A stretch of DNA of 64,000 bases. Origin: Lottia gigantea (Eukaryota > Mollusca > Gastropoda > Lottiidae). Position numbers and translations under genes: made by a program. The notes under the pieces were generated by a model. That model saw nothing but the letters and a program-made list of their open reading frames with translations. It had not been told where the DNA came from and made no database searches. This document shows positions 1 to 10,570 of this stretch, one piece after another (position 1 is the first letter of the stretch; every line of letters begins with the position of its first letter). Location of the stretch: NCBI RefSeq assembly GCF_000327385.1, contig NW_008707425.1, positions 4,181,282 through 4,245,281 of the forward strand, written 5' to 3'.

Positions 1-559
1 TCAGTGGGGGTATAAGGGGGTGGGGGTTGGTCAATTGCCCCCCAGAAAAGTTGTTTTGCACACCCACTTTATTCCACGTTTTTGGACCAAAATATCTGTC
101 ATAATGCAACAATTGAATTCATTTTTCAAAAATTTTCTTCAGAGATCCCTCTTTGATGCTCCTTATGTGAGGCTAGCCAATATTACACTTCCACAAACTG
201 GCCAAATTTTGAATTCAGCCTGAACAGTTGTTCCCCCTCCCTCCATTGAGTCAGTTAGCCCCCTATTTGTACCCCAGTCTCCGAAGTCTGGCATTACTAA
301 TATGTTAATATACCAGCTGTCCAAGTGATGGATGTGAATTTAAACCAATTTACAATTGTTGACAGTATAATATAGCTCTTTCTCCCCTATATTCTCTTTC
401 ACCAACTCTGGCAATAATGATATTCCTTGATGATTGATATTGGATAGATCTTTCAAAAGTCTTAAAATCTGATCAGTTTTCAGCTCAAGAGATAAATCTA
501 ATATATAATAAAATAGTACCCCAAAATATAATTAGATATATAAAATATTTAGTCTAGGC
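1..559. other. No gene recognised
   Basis: AT-rich sequence with a few C/G-rich runs (around 8-30 and 230-280). A 67-codon frame at 20-223 is open, and its second half follows a fair acceptor-like CAG at 140-142. The stretch 160-260 resembles the C-rich stretch at 49890-50000, so I read it as dispersed repeat rather than exon. Confidence 0.4.
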
Positions 560-1016
560 CAGTGGTTCTTAACCTTTTTCAGCCTTGATTATTTTTTTAA
601 GATATCATCAAATATAACTGGTGGAACATTGGAATTCTCTTCTGAAAAGTTTTTCAAAATTACCGAAAAATTAGAACAATTCGATGTGTTTGAAGAACTA
701 TTGCCCATAAATAACTCATTTTAATTGAAAAAAATGTCTTTCTCTCGAAAAAGCCGCAGCTAAATGTTATAAAATATATTGCTTAATAAAAATTTTGTTT
801 TATTAGTCCCCAGGCCCATACAGATATATTTTGATAGCAATCACCTTGACCTTTCACATCCCCAAAAATTTGTTTCATCCACATTTTCAGCATGTGATGA
901 TGTGAGGTGCTCTCTCAATTCAAAATAAATTCTTCTCCTACATCAGTTGGTCACACCCATGACACCCTAGTCCCACACCCCCAGGGGGTGTAAACACCCC
1001 AGGTTGGGAACCAAGG
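560..1016 (+). mobile_element. hAT-type non-autonomous DNA transposon (MITE)
   Basis: The left end begins CAGTGGTTCTTAACCT and the right end, read on the other strand, begins CCTTGGTTCCCAACCT, so the termini form an imperfect inverted repeat of the form seen in hAT elements (CAGNGGTTC). The flanking octamers GTCTAGGC and GTCAAGTT agree at 5 of 8 positions, which fits a decayed 8-bp target duplication. There is no transposase. A second piece of the same right end lies inverted at 13069-13158, which confirms a dispersed family. The many mismatches between ends suggest it is old. Confidence 0.6.
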
Positions 1017-1364
1017 GTCAAGTTGATAAACTAGGTAGCATAGTGTCGTCAGTAGGTGAGAATAGCACTGCTTCACTAGCAACCCTTACCAAGACAATTA
1101 TTACGCGAAACTTTACTTTTATTGTCTGAGCAAAATAAAAAATTTTAGATTTTTTTCTATATTTTTAAGAGAATTGGAATAGAAGCCTCAAAATAGTACT
1201 GTGAATCTTAACTTGTCTTTGCGTTGATAAAAATATAAGCATAAGCACACATTATATCTTAAAAATTTGTTTTTACAGAGGTAAATTTTCAGCCAAAATT
1301 TAGGGCTTTTTTGGTTGAAATTTCTAGCAGAGAAATGTGTTTCTTTAGGTATATATATATCTGA

Positions 1365-1629
1365 AGCAGCCCCTTTGGTGTTCTGAGTAATCCATGAAGA
1401 TTAGTATCTGGTACAGCCCCTTTAATATTACTTGTAATCGTTTAAGATATGGTATTGAATTGATGAACAAACAAAACTATCTGGCAAAGCCCCTTTAGTG
1501 TTCTGTGAAATTCTAGAAGATATTGTATTGAAATATGAATGTATGGTTCTGTCCCTTTATTGTTACTGTAACCCTTTTACATATGGCATTATATTAGGGT
1601 ATGTTGACTAGATATATGGTACAATCCCT
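1365..1629 (+). repeat. Degenerate ~65-70 bp tandem repeat, about 4 copies
   Basis: Four diverged units each start with a CCCTTT motif (about 1369, 1422, 1489, 1552) and continue with TGTTACTGTAATC-like and GATATGGTA-like words. The last unit ends exactly where MITE-B is inserted at a TTAA. No coding potential. Confidence 0.5.
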
Positions 1630-2005
1630 TTAAAGATGGGTTTCCTTATTTTTTAGTGTAAAATTAAGCAAGCTATTTGATAAATTGGTGTTTCTAATGA
1701 ATTATCATGTATATTCTTAATCATATCATTATTTTCTTATTGCATATAATTGAGAGTTTTAACCAATCATAAATGTCTATGTTTGTACAGTCTGGATAAA
1801 CAAAAAAGACTTTTTGACCTTTCTTGATCAGTCACTCATTGAAATTTGCTGGTATTTCTCTTCTAATTCAGCTAATAATGAATTAATTATGGACATGTGA
1901 GACAAACTGGTATTTTTCCAAGTCATTAAAACACCTCTACCTTCTATTCATATCAGTATCAGCATTTACATTTTCATTAATGATAATAAGGGAACCCATC
2001 TTTAA
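1630..2005 (+). mobile_element. MITE-B copy 1
   Basis: It starts TTAAAGATGGGTTTCC and ends GGGAACCCATCTTTAA, an inverted terminal repeat of about 20 bp whose outermost four bases are TTAA. The interior is shared with copies at 44336-44697 (inverted) and 45379-45743. No open frame of note, so it is non-autonomous. The three copies are very similar, so the family was active fairly recently. The short frame on the opposite strand at 1937-2119 is a by-product. Confidence 0.85.
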
Positions 2006-2401
2006 GTGTTTAAAGTAATCTTTCATGTTATTGAAACAACAATGTTGATGTAGAATGTTTTCTATGAACAACATGATACAATGGTGTATATATAAAAACA
2101 CAAAACTTAATAACTTCATTTACGTCATGTAAATAGTTGCTTTACCAGCTTAATCTAAGCTATCTGTATCACTGTTCAGAATAAAAAATCATATGTTTGG
2201 GTTCAGGTGTGTCTACAATTTAATATTGTAGATTTAACTTTTTCTTATTTAGTTGCAGACAAACAGGATGTCTGATTCTGAATATTGCCTGTATTTTGAA
2301 GACAAACAGGGAATCAGATATACATTCTGAAAAGAGACAAAGATAGCTCAAATTGATAGTAAAACAAGTATTTTGACTATTACTATTAATAGTTAATATT
2401 G
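2006..2401 (-). other. Downstream flank, probable 3' UTR of the membrane-protein gene
   Basis: This lies directly after the TAG stop of the minus-strand exon. No clear AATAAA on the minus strand was found close to the stop; the nearest TTTATT words on the plus strand are about 1.2-1.6 kb away, beyond MITE-B. The polyadenylation site is therefore not placed. Confidence 0.35.
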
Positions 2402-3718
2402 CTATAACACTGTTTCTTTATCATTTAACAACCTAATATTCACACTGTTTACATCATTTCCTGTGCACTTCACTTTCTCGTTTAGCGGCCATGTTTGCTT
2501 GGAATTGTTGTCATGCCAGCAGTCCACAGATTGTGTCATTGAGTCACTAAGTAATGGTTCATCTGAAGAATTTGAGCTTATGGAATCATCACTGTTAAGT
2601 CTATGGAGGGATGGTGAATGGGCACTTCGTTTTGAGGTATAATTTTGAATTTTAACTGTTGGAGTCACTGGAATGGGAACTAAGGAATCATTCAGAGTTA
2701 ATTCCGTGGCATCTGTTGAAATGGAATCAGGAATGGTAATAGTTAATTTTGGCAGGAGCCTTTTATTCAGATTTGCTTTGTCTACAGAATGATCATCTGT
2801 AGCTTTAAGAACTTTGTTTTGGCTAGATGAATTGGAAGCTGGTCCTTTATCAGAATAACTGGATAATGAGGCCTCTAAATGATGGGAAATTGAGGGTAGA
2901 CTTTTGTTCCAGTCTGCACTTAAACCAAATGAAGATTTGTGAATCAATTCATCACGAATAGGTGGACATGAATTAGGCAGTTTTAATTGTGAGTAGTCTG
3001 ATGTAAATGCTGTCACACAGGAGCTAGGAAGTTCTTGAAGACTCTGGATTGACAATGGCTGCTCTTTTACCCATTGAGCAGTAGCTTTCTTAATGTCAGT
3101 TTTTACCCTGGGAGGTTTTTGTAGAACTGTTGGTACCTCTTGAAGTTCTAAATCTGTTGGAACTGTGATTTCAGTCTGATCTATGTCCTTGGCATTACTA
3201 GTTTGAACATTGATTGATACATGATTTGAGGTTATTTCTTGTTTATCTGAGGTCATTATGATACTTGGAGTATCCGCACCCATTCTTACAGTAGATTGTT
3301 TATTCTGCATATGAAATGAAGCCCGTTTCTTTTCCTTGCGCCGTTCTGAAAGCCCTTTGAAGAATCGTATGATCACCTTTTTGCATTTAGTCCTATATAC
3401 AAGATAAATGATGAGCCACACCAGTATACCACCTAATACAGCAGCTGTATGTAATCCTATCTTAGGATCATAAGATTGATAAAATTCTTCTCGTGTAGGT
3501 TGCTTGATTTCTGAATTGGGGAATTTCCACACATCTAATTTCTGATGTGCTGAATTTGGTATGCGGGAAATGCGAGGTTGAAGCACATTGCCATTTGGAC
3601 GGCTAGGTTGATTTTCTACTGTAACAGGATAGTTGTACATGACATCACTAACCGAAGCATTCTCTGGAATTGTTGAATGGACATTGGTTAGTCCACCTAT
3701 GTTCATTCCGTCATAAAT
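2402..3718 (-). CDS. Terminal exon of a single-pass membrane protein with PDZ-ligand tail
   Basis: The reading frame is open for 438 codons. An acceptor (TTATCTTTTCAG) sits just upstream, so the exon starts at 3718 with Ile-Tyr-Asp-Gly and the first ATG is at 3706; the protein may begin there or in an upstream exon. Counting from that Met: residues 1-82 are polar with an NAS glycosylation site at 16-18; about 83-104 form one hydrophobic helix (GLHTAAVLGGILVWLIIYLV); YRTKCKK then acts as a basic stop-transfer; about 330 residues of Ser/Thr-rich, low-structure tail follow, with a KPPRVK motif. The last four residues are ETVL, a class I PDZ-ligand pattern (T-x-hydrophobic). G+C is higher than in the flanks. 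This predicts a type I membrane protein whose tail could bind a PDZ scaffold. I do not recognise the family. Upstream exons are not firmly located. Confidence 0.85.
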   Translation of the reverse strand: MYDGMNIGGLTNVHSTIPENASVSDVMYNYPVTVENQPSRPNGNVLQPRISRIPNSAHQKLDVWKFPNSEIKQPTREEFYQSYDPKIGLHTAAVLGGILVWLIIYLVYRTKCKKVIIRFFKGLSERRKEKKRASFHMQNKQSTVRMGADTPSIIMTSDKQEITSNHVSINVQTSNAKDIDQTEITVPTDLELQEVPTVLQKPPRVKTDIKKATAQWVKEQPLSIQSLQELPSSCVTAFTSDYSQLKLPNSCPPIRDELIHKSSFGLSADWNKSLPSISHHLEASLSSYSDKGPASNSSSQNKVLKATDDHSVDKANLNKRLLPKLTITIPDSISTDATELTLNDSLVPIPVTPTVKIQNYTSKRSAHSPSLHRLNSDDSISSNSSDEPLLSDSMTQSVDCWHDNNSKQTWPLNEKVKCTGNDVNSVNIRLLNDKETVL

Positions 3719-3802
3719 CTGAAAAGATAAATTTAGATTTCATAACATAATGTTGTATTCGATACTTTTTATACTAAGAGATTCAACAGATAAATTTCTG
3801 AC

Positions 3803-4022
3803 ATGGAAAAAGCTTCCAGTTGTTCGGATGGAACAATAACCAATGCCCCGTGTGCTACAGGCTGTGCATGTTAAAGATCCTGCGACAGATGGAAATTGAA
3901 AAAGAGCAGGATAATGCCGCTGTCCTGGCAAAATTTCCCTCATTGCACCCTGCATGGCGTTGCCCGTCTTCATTTGCCCACATGGTGCAGAAAAGTAGGA
4001 TGTAAAACTCCATTTCATTTCA
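3803..4022 (+). mobile_element. SINE-1 3' fragment
   Basis: This matches the body and 3' end of the full SINE-1 at 42674-43038, from the GGGACAATAAACCGAGGCC region to the tail AAAACTCCATTTCATTTC. The tRNA-like head is missing. It lies in the presumed last intron of the membrane-protein gene. Short open frames on both strands here are SINE sequence, not genes. Confidence 0.85.
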
Positions 4023-4784
4023 AAAGATGTATTTCAGATTATGTATCTGTTAGTGCAGGAACAATACATATGTGAGTCGATACATTACAAAAGGATGTGC
4101 TATCGTATTGCCTAGTCTTGTATTAATACCAGATGTACTAGACAATAATGTCATAATTAGATCCGAATCCATGAAATTTTTATTGGGACCTTCCTAATCA
4201 TTCAACAGTCCAACTCATCAAACACTTAGTTAGGTACAAGCTCAGCTTGAGAAGTTTTGAACAGTATTCAACATCCATTGAAGCATTGACTTTGGTTAAT
4301 GATTGGATCATTTGAACACAATTTTAAAATAAACTTCTTCAGATCATAAAATAGGTGAAGAAATTGATGAAAGAAAAACTAAGAAAAAAAAAAGATTGTT
4401 TCTAGATCTGTATTTTTAGTCAGATTGTTTAGAATCAATAGTTTAATGGAAAACTCCCAAAAGTGATCTGATTTATAACCTTTTATGTGAAATCTTGTAG
4501 AATGATAGTCATGCAATATGTTTTATTAGACTCCATTGAATTTGACATCTTCTAAAAGAAATGGTGATGTATGGAAGTCTGATGTATAAAAAGCGAAGTG
4601 TTAAGATTTAAATGTCAATCAATATTAGAAAGTGAATGGATGTGGGTTTCAAGAGAAATTTAAACTGTCATTCCTTATGAAATCTTATTTTTCAAAAAGA
4701 TTGATACACTGATTGTGCCCTTTAAGCTGTAAGATTGATCTGAAATTTGTACTCTACAGGCTACAGTTTTATTATTTATCATAA
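4023..4784. other. No gene recognised
   Basis: Unique AT-rich sequence. A minus-strand frame of about 40 codons (about 4200-4330) was checked and is of a length expected by chance. No repeat family was seen. Confidence 0.4.
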
Positions 4785-5260
4785 CTATCGAGCGTTTCTG
4801 GATAGACCAATTACAAACAGTTGTACCTAACAGCCTAAATATACAGCATGACAATCAAATTATACCTTTCGTTGCCACCCACAATTCTACAACTAAAAAT
4901 GCCTCTGTGATTGTCAAACCCTTTAATAAAGAACTACAGGACATTCCTAATATCTATACTAAACGTTTGGTGACTGTTTACAAAAGGAATAAAAATCTGA
5001 TTAATGTTCTTCTCCATAGTAGATTAGATCCCCTTTCATTAACTCCCTAAAACAATTATTTGTAAATCTCTCCAGAAGTAGGTAATTTCCTAACAAATTG
5101 ATGTATTCCAATGCTGAAATCCACAGTCCCTAATTGTGAACTTGGCCAGTGCTTCTATAAGAGAGTATCTCTTATAAAACCTTACACAACAATTACATGA
5201 AATAAATTAATGTCCTGTAATAGGTTCGGAATTCAGTCAAATTTCATTTGTAACTGACTC
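4785..5260 (+). mobile_element. Penelope-like retroelement fossil, end of reverse transcriptase
   Basis: Translation of 4850-5030 gives IIPFVATHNSTT followed by YKRNKNLINVLLHSRL. This matches the conserved end of the Penelope-like reverse transcriptase, where an (I/L)PFVxTxxP-type segment is followed by a YRRxKNLRDLLVxSKL-type motif, and a cysteine-containing link toward the GIY-YIG nuclease follows in intact members. The rest continues weakly downstream. It is a short broken piece with no termini visible, so age cannot be judged beyond old. Confidence 0.6.
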
Positions 5261-6494
5261 CAGTTGATTGTGACTGACTTTTGCAACTAGTTGAAAAAAA
5301 TGTGACTGGATTTTTCAACTGCTATACAGATAAATCAATGTGCTATTCAGTTATTATATTATTTCATATATATTACATATTTTATACAGAACATACTTAA
5401 ATGTATTCAGCTAACTGTTCAATTAAGGAACTTTATATAATATTAACTAGATATGCATTTAATTTATGATGCAAAAAGGCACTAATAGTCTAATACTAGA
5501 TATTCCATGCATGATAAAAGCTTGGTTGTTACTTGCATAAGGATTTTCAACAAGTTGAAAAAAACTGGACCATGATTAGTAAATAAAATACGACTTTCGA
5601 CTGATTGTGTTGACTTCGGGGCCTATCATGTTATGCACCAGATTAAGGTAGCAGTGTGCACTGATTTACATTGCATATTTTGAAAAATTTATCTTGTATT
5701 AAAACAGAAAGTTCTTAATTTCAAAAAGGTTACAAGTAAAATATATGATGTGCATAAGGCAAAGATTTTTCCACCTATTGACTAAAATCTCTCAAAGCAT
5801 TAATTAGGGCTTAGCTTTTAGACTCTGATACGTTATGTATATTGTCGTCATGTCCATTGATATTGTCTACCCACACATTCTTGTTAACACAATTGAAAAG
5901 TACATCGAAAAAATATTAAGATTATTGCCCTGTTCTTTAGAATGCGTTAAATCTTTAGTCTAGAGAGTCCACAATTTCGATGAAACTTGGAAAAATTATT
6001 CTACAAAATTTGTTCATTGGTAGATTTTATCAATAACAACAAAATTTCTTAAAATATATATTTATAAGCTGTGGAAAAGAATTTTAAAATGTCAACGCAT
6101 CAGCACCCTTCCAAATAAAGACAAGCCCAATCAATAATGCTATCAGGTAAACCTGAGTGCCTGAAGGTATCAGAGTAGTTTATCATTTTTTACCTTGATC
6201 CAACATCAATAATCATTAATCAGTAATCCTATATCATTGATCTTTAAACATCAAAGGTGAACAAGTTGTTTTTATCAGACAATTATTCATGTCTGGTTTT
6301 ATTATAATAAATGTCTGATTTGTTTGTTCTGCAGATAGCTTTTTATTTGTTTACATATTTTTATATGAAAGAGAAAGACAATCCATATAAATACATATAT
6401 GTGCGTATATTATGATATGATTGGTATTAAATGCATGTGAGATTGTCAATAATGAAATAGTCAGGTGTGTGGCTTTATAATGGCTTTATATCAT
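5261..6494. other. No gene recognised
   Basis: AT-rich, unique-looking sequence with no open frame of note and no repeat family I can match inside the window. Confidence 0.4.
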
Positions 6495-6772
6495 TAGTTG
6501 AAACCTTTAGAATACCTAGGAGACATATTTCTCTCAAATTAGACGTTTATTTTACTTAAATCTGTACAGTAGATTTCTTAAAGCTTCCAAAAAGCAAAAC
6601 AAAGTTTGAAAGTTAAAGTAAACTTACATAAAGTTTTTAAATATTTTTGGCATTAAAAATTAACGACTGTATTTCTTTAGTTTAAACATTTCTTGAGATT
6701 TTGATGTATAGTTTCCACAAATTTAAGCAAAATTTTTTTTTGACCTAAATAAAAGCGGAATGCCCCTTTAAA
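6495..6772 (-). mobile_element. MITE-D partial copy
   Basis: It ends GGAATGCCCCTTTAA, the same terminus as the full copy at 55931-56278, and shares inner words such as GGAGACATATTTCTCT with the copy at 51185-51365. The opposite terminus is not recognisable. Strand is relative and uncertain. Confidence 0.6.
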
Positions 6773-7062
6773 CAGCTAGTGAAACAAATATTTTCATTCC
6801 TGTATTCTCTTTATTTTATGTGAATAGAATACCCCTAGTTTGTGAGCTTATGGACAGGATTAATCATCTGTCCAAATCAATGGAATTTGTTTACTGTGAT
6901 GATAAATTCCTGAAGAATCTATAAGACTATTGAAGTTTGTTTAGCATCAGGTGATAAATTGCTACTTAAAGATGTCTTGTTAATTGAAAAATAATCTAAT
7001 CATCTTCAAAATCAATAGGCATCAATTTTACCTTGTTGAAATTTGTCATAACATATTTCAGA

Positions 7063-8012
7063 GGAATCCATATACACCCACATGAAAGAATTTAAATTCT
7101 TAATCCATATACACCCACATGAAAGAATTTAAATTCTTAATCCATATACACCCACATGAAAGAATTTACGAAAGAATTTAAATTCTTATCCATATCCACC
7201 AACATGAAAGAATTAAAATATTTTATCCATATACATCCACATGCAAGAATTTAAATTCTTAATCCATATACATCCACATACAAGAATTTAAATTCTTAAT
7301 CCATATACACCCACATGAAAGAATTTACGAACGAATTAAAATTTTTAATCCATATACACCCACATGAAAGAATTAAACTTTTAATCGATATACACCCACA
7401 TGAAAGAATTTACATTTTTAATCCATATACACCCACATGAAAGAATTTAAATTTTTAATCCATATACACCCACATGACAGAATTAAACTTTTAATCGATA
7501 TACACCCACATGAAAGAATTTAAATTTTTGATCCATATACACTCACATGAAAGAATTAAACTTTTAATCGATATACACCCACATGAAAGAATTTAAATTT
7601 TTAACCCATATACACCCACATGAAAGAATTTAAATTTTTAATCCATATACACCCACATGAAAAAATTTAAATTCTTAATCCATATACACCCACATGAAAG
7701 AATTAAACTTTTAATCGATATACACCCACATGAAAGAATTTAAATTTTTAATCCATATACACCCACATGAAAGAATTTAAATTTTTAACCCATATACACC
7801 CACATGAAAGAATTTAAATCTTTAATCCATATACACCCACATGAAAAAATTTAAATTCTTAATCCATATACACCCACATGAAAGAATTAAACTTTTAATC
7901 GATATACACCCACATGAAAGAATTTAAATTTTTAATCCATATACACCCACATGAAAAAATTTAAATTCTTAATCCATATACACCCACATGAAAGAATTTA
8001 AATTTTCTATCC
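7063..8012 (+). repeat. 37-bp satellite, about 26 copies
   Basis: The unit reads roughly ATCCATATACACCCACATG followed by AAAGAATTTAAATTCTTA. Variants replace the second part by AAAGAATTAAACTTTTA and change CCATATA to CGATATA, and these variants recur in the same order, so there is some higher-order structure. Many units contain the 12-bp palindrome GAATTTAAATTC. No conserved open frame. Confidence 0.95.
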
Positions 8013-8036
8013 AATTCTGCTAACGAACCATTGAGG

Positions 8037-8330
8037 AAAGACTATAGCGCAGTTGGTTAGAGTATTGAAATCCTTACATGTTGTCATATGCTTCCTTAGG
8101 GGAAACAAATGGTAGTTGTGGGTTCTAACTTTGGATGGCATGTAAGAGTCTTAAATAAGTCAGCTTATGATATCTTCTCTCATTATTCTATTTGGATAAT
8201 ACGGATTATTAAAGATGAGCCAGGAAAGATCAATGCTCTAAGAGGTTTGGCCAATGACCAGCTGGTAGACAGGATCCTTCTGAATTTAAGTTGTGTTTGA
8301 AAAGGTTATCTATTGTTTTTAGATCTACAT
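8037..8330 (+). mobile_element. SINE-2, tRNA-derived, near full length
   Basis: The head contains ACTATAGCGCAGTTGGTTAGAG, with TAGCGCAGTTGG matching a polymerase III A box, and GTGGGTTCTAAC at 8116-8127 as a B box. The body has the family words TAAATAAGTCA and GGAAAGATCAATGC, TTTGGCCAATGACCAGCTGG. It is integrated about 25 bp after the 37-bp satellite. An open frame of 63 codons here is not a gene. Confidence 0.85.
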
Positions 8331-8701
8331 AGTAACATCATGGCCTAGCTGGTAAAAATGTGGTAGAATTACTTAAATCACAGAATTCAGTCTTGAAATT
8401 AGAAAGGTAAAAAGTGACATGGACAGCTGAAATAGAATGCTTTCAACTTCAGCAAACAGTTGGAGGACTGTATTTTAATTGAAATGTTTGAAAATGCCAC
8501 TAACCGTAATTTCTTTTTCAACATCCTGTCACTAGCTCTGTTCATTTAATCTCAGCTACCTGAAATGATAAGATATAAAATGATTGATTACGTTGATTTG
8601 GTTTTAGATGTGAAAATTCGTGCTGCTTTCTAGATGCTATATAAAATTTGTAATCAAAGCTGCCTTGAGGACTATTTGAAAAAATTTAAGCTTATTACAT
8701 T
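8331..8701. other. No gene; possible second tRNA-like head
   Basis: At 8341-8395, GGCCTAGCTGGTAAAA followed by GAATTCAGTCTTG is weakly tRNA-like (A-box and B-box spacing) and may be another decayed SINE head. The rest is unassigned AT-rich sequence. Confidence 0.3.
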
Positions 8702-9005
8702 TAAAGGGATTGTGACAAGGTTTTTCTAAAAATTTTATGTGTATCAAGCGATTGGCACCAGTACAATTTTCAGTCAGATGTTATGGTTCCTTTAATTTCA
8801 CTAAAACTAAGCAATTTATAATGTCACTATCATAAAAGCTAATATTGATATATTATATATAAGGACCATTGTGATAGTGATGTCATGAAACGCATAGTTT
8901 AATTCAAATTGTAGTAACCAGAGAAGTCTGACTGAAAACTTGAAACGTGCAAATTGATGCTATTACTGTCGCTGATATTCTTACAAATTTAGAAAATCCC
9001 TTTAA
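8702..9005 (+). mobile_element. MITE-C copy with an empty insertion site
   Basis: The ends are TTAAAGGGATTGTGAC and GAAAATCCCTTTAA, an inverted repeat with TTAA outermost; total length is 304 bp. Around 8895-8903 it carries GTTTAATT, the position at which the paralogous copy at 15126-15711 has been hit by MITE-A. No coding capacity. Confidence 0.8.
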
Positions 9006-9936
9006 GAAATATTGGTGTCCAGTTGATAAAAACCAAATTTATATTTGTGAGCAGAGATCTTTTTATAAGATACCGGTAATCGTTTATTTTTGTGTGATCA
9101 AAAAGGTGGACTAATCTTTACCAATTAACCCAAGATAGATAGCCAACTCATTCTGATGGACAATTGTCCATTCCTTTCAATATAAAAACTAGGTACATTG
9201 TATTTTTTTTCAGATTTGAAGAGCGAGTGTGTACAATTTGCGTTTGAAAAATCAACACATTTTCTTGTGATTTCTGCTTTTTTCAAGGCTGTGAAGATAT
9301 TACAACTAGTGAATATTTAGCAATATTGCAAAATTATAACCAAATTGTGTTACACCAAGTATATTCCCTTGTGTTTTTTGTTTTATATTCTCCCCACTTC
9401 TATATGACGGTCTTTATAGTTATATAGTCTATGTATATGGATAATTTTTTGGGTTATAAATTATAAATTGTGTTTATTAGAACTGAAAGTGGCTTTTCAT
9501 CACTACATCCTTTGATAAACCTTAGTCCTAAAATAAGACTGCATGTATAAAAAAAAATAAAAAATAGGTTATATTATATTTGAAGACAGGTTTATTTTGA
9601 GAAAATAATACCAAAATAATGCAAATAAGGAAATTTTATCAACAATTTAAACAAATGATAAGATAAATAATAAATCATTCTTATACTATTTTAGAACCAT
9701 CCTTTCATTCATGAGTTGGAACAAATTCACCTGTGGCTATTTCTGAAACAAGCAGACAGAAAGTTAGCTATTTTCAGACTCTTGTTTTAAAAACAAAATC
9801 CTTAGATGTTTTTCAGAATCATGAATGCCCTGAACCGTAGGTAAGTTGAAACCTGTGGGAATTGTTTCTAAAATTTTGAGACCTTGGCATTTTAAAATGA
9901 CTTAAAAACACAATGGCAGGACATCACAAGATCTAA
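9006..9936. other. No gene recognised
   Basis: AT-rich. A strong-looking acceptor (TATTTTTTTTCAG) at 9200-9213 is followed by a 35-codon open frame ending at a TAG near 9320. A donor-like CCGTAG|GTAAGT occurs at 9835-9845. Neither could be tied to other exons, so both are left as unproven. Confidence 0.3.
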
Positions 9937-10535
9937 ATTGCATGGTTTAATCACGCTTTCTACCTTCTACAAATATCAAAGATTGGGAAATGTGTAACTT
10001 CAACTGTCAAAGAAAATCTAATCCATGCCTTCATCACAACTACATTGGACTATCACAATGCCCTTTTTCACCGACTTCCAGAATACCAAATAGAAAAACT
10101 ACAACATATCCAAAATTCAGCGGCTCGATTTTTAACCAACACCAGGAAATTTGAACATATCTCCCCAATCTTGAATTCTCTCCATTGGTTACCATCCAAA
10201 ATCGAATTGAATTTAAAATACTTTTACAAACTTACAGCCATAAACAAAAAATCTCAAACATACATTCAACAACTGATCGAATTTTCAAATCTAACAAGAA
10301 CCTTAAGTCAGTGTTTATTAAGTGTGCCATCAGTTAACCTCGAAATCACCAAATGAGCTCTCTCTTACTCTGCACAATGGAACAGTTTACCATCAGAACA
10401 GCGATTTTATAAAACTATCTACATCTTCAAAAAAAACTCTAAAAACTTTCTTATTTAGTGATTCTTGAGTATTACTTCATTCACAGAAATTTATTGATCG
10501 AAAGCGTGAACTATTATTATTATTATTAAGAGGAA
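9937..10535 (+). mobile_element. LINE (CR1/L2-like) 3' end: C-terminal reverse-transcriptase region
   Basis: Translation from 9937 gives HAFITTTLDYHNALFHRLP, IQNSAARFLTNTRK, then a SLHWLPSKIELNLKY motif and QWNSLPSEQRFY. These are the standard end of CR1/L2/Rex-type ORF2 (LDYCNALLxGLP, QNAAARLVT, LHWLPVxxRIxFK, WNSLPxxIR). The frame is interrupted by TGA at 10354-10356 and ends at TAG 10456-10458. An AAGCGTGAACTATTATTATT tail follows, which is how these LINEs end in short microsatellites. The 5' part is absent, so this is a truncated, inactive copy. Confidence 0.9.
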
Positions 10536-10570
10536 AATTTGAATTGGTTTTGCTCATCTTTGGATTTTCA

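Noticed and set aside
3740-4018. 92-codon minus frame and 61-codon plus frame
   Set aside because: Both lie in SINE-1 sequence.
7063-8012. CRISPR array
   Set aside because: Units are contiguous with no unique spacers, and the setting is eukaryotic; it is a satellite.
8340-8412. Open stretch GKNVVELLKSQNSVLKLE ending at AAAG|GTAAAA
   Set aside because: No usable acceptor, and the DNA looks like a decayed tRNA-type SINE head.
9835-9846. Strong donor CCGTAG|GTAAGT
   Set aside because: The only acceptor in reach would make a 25-base exon; not enough to call.
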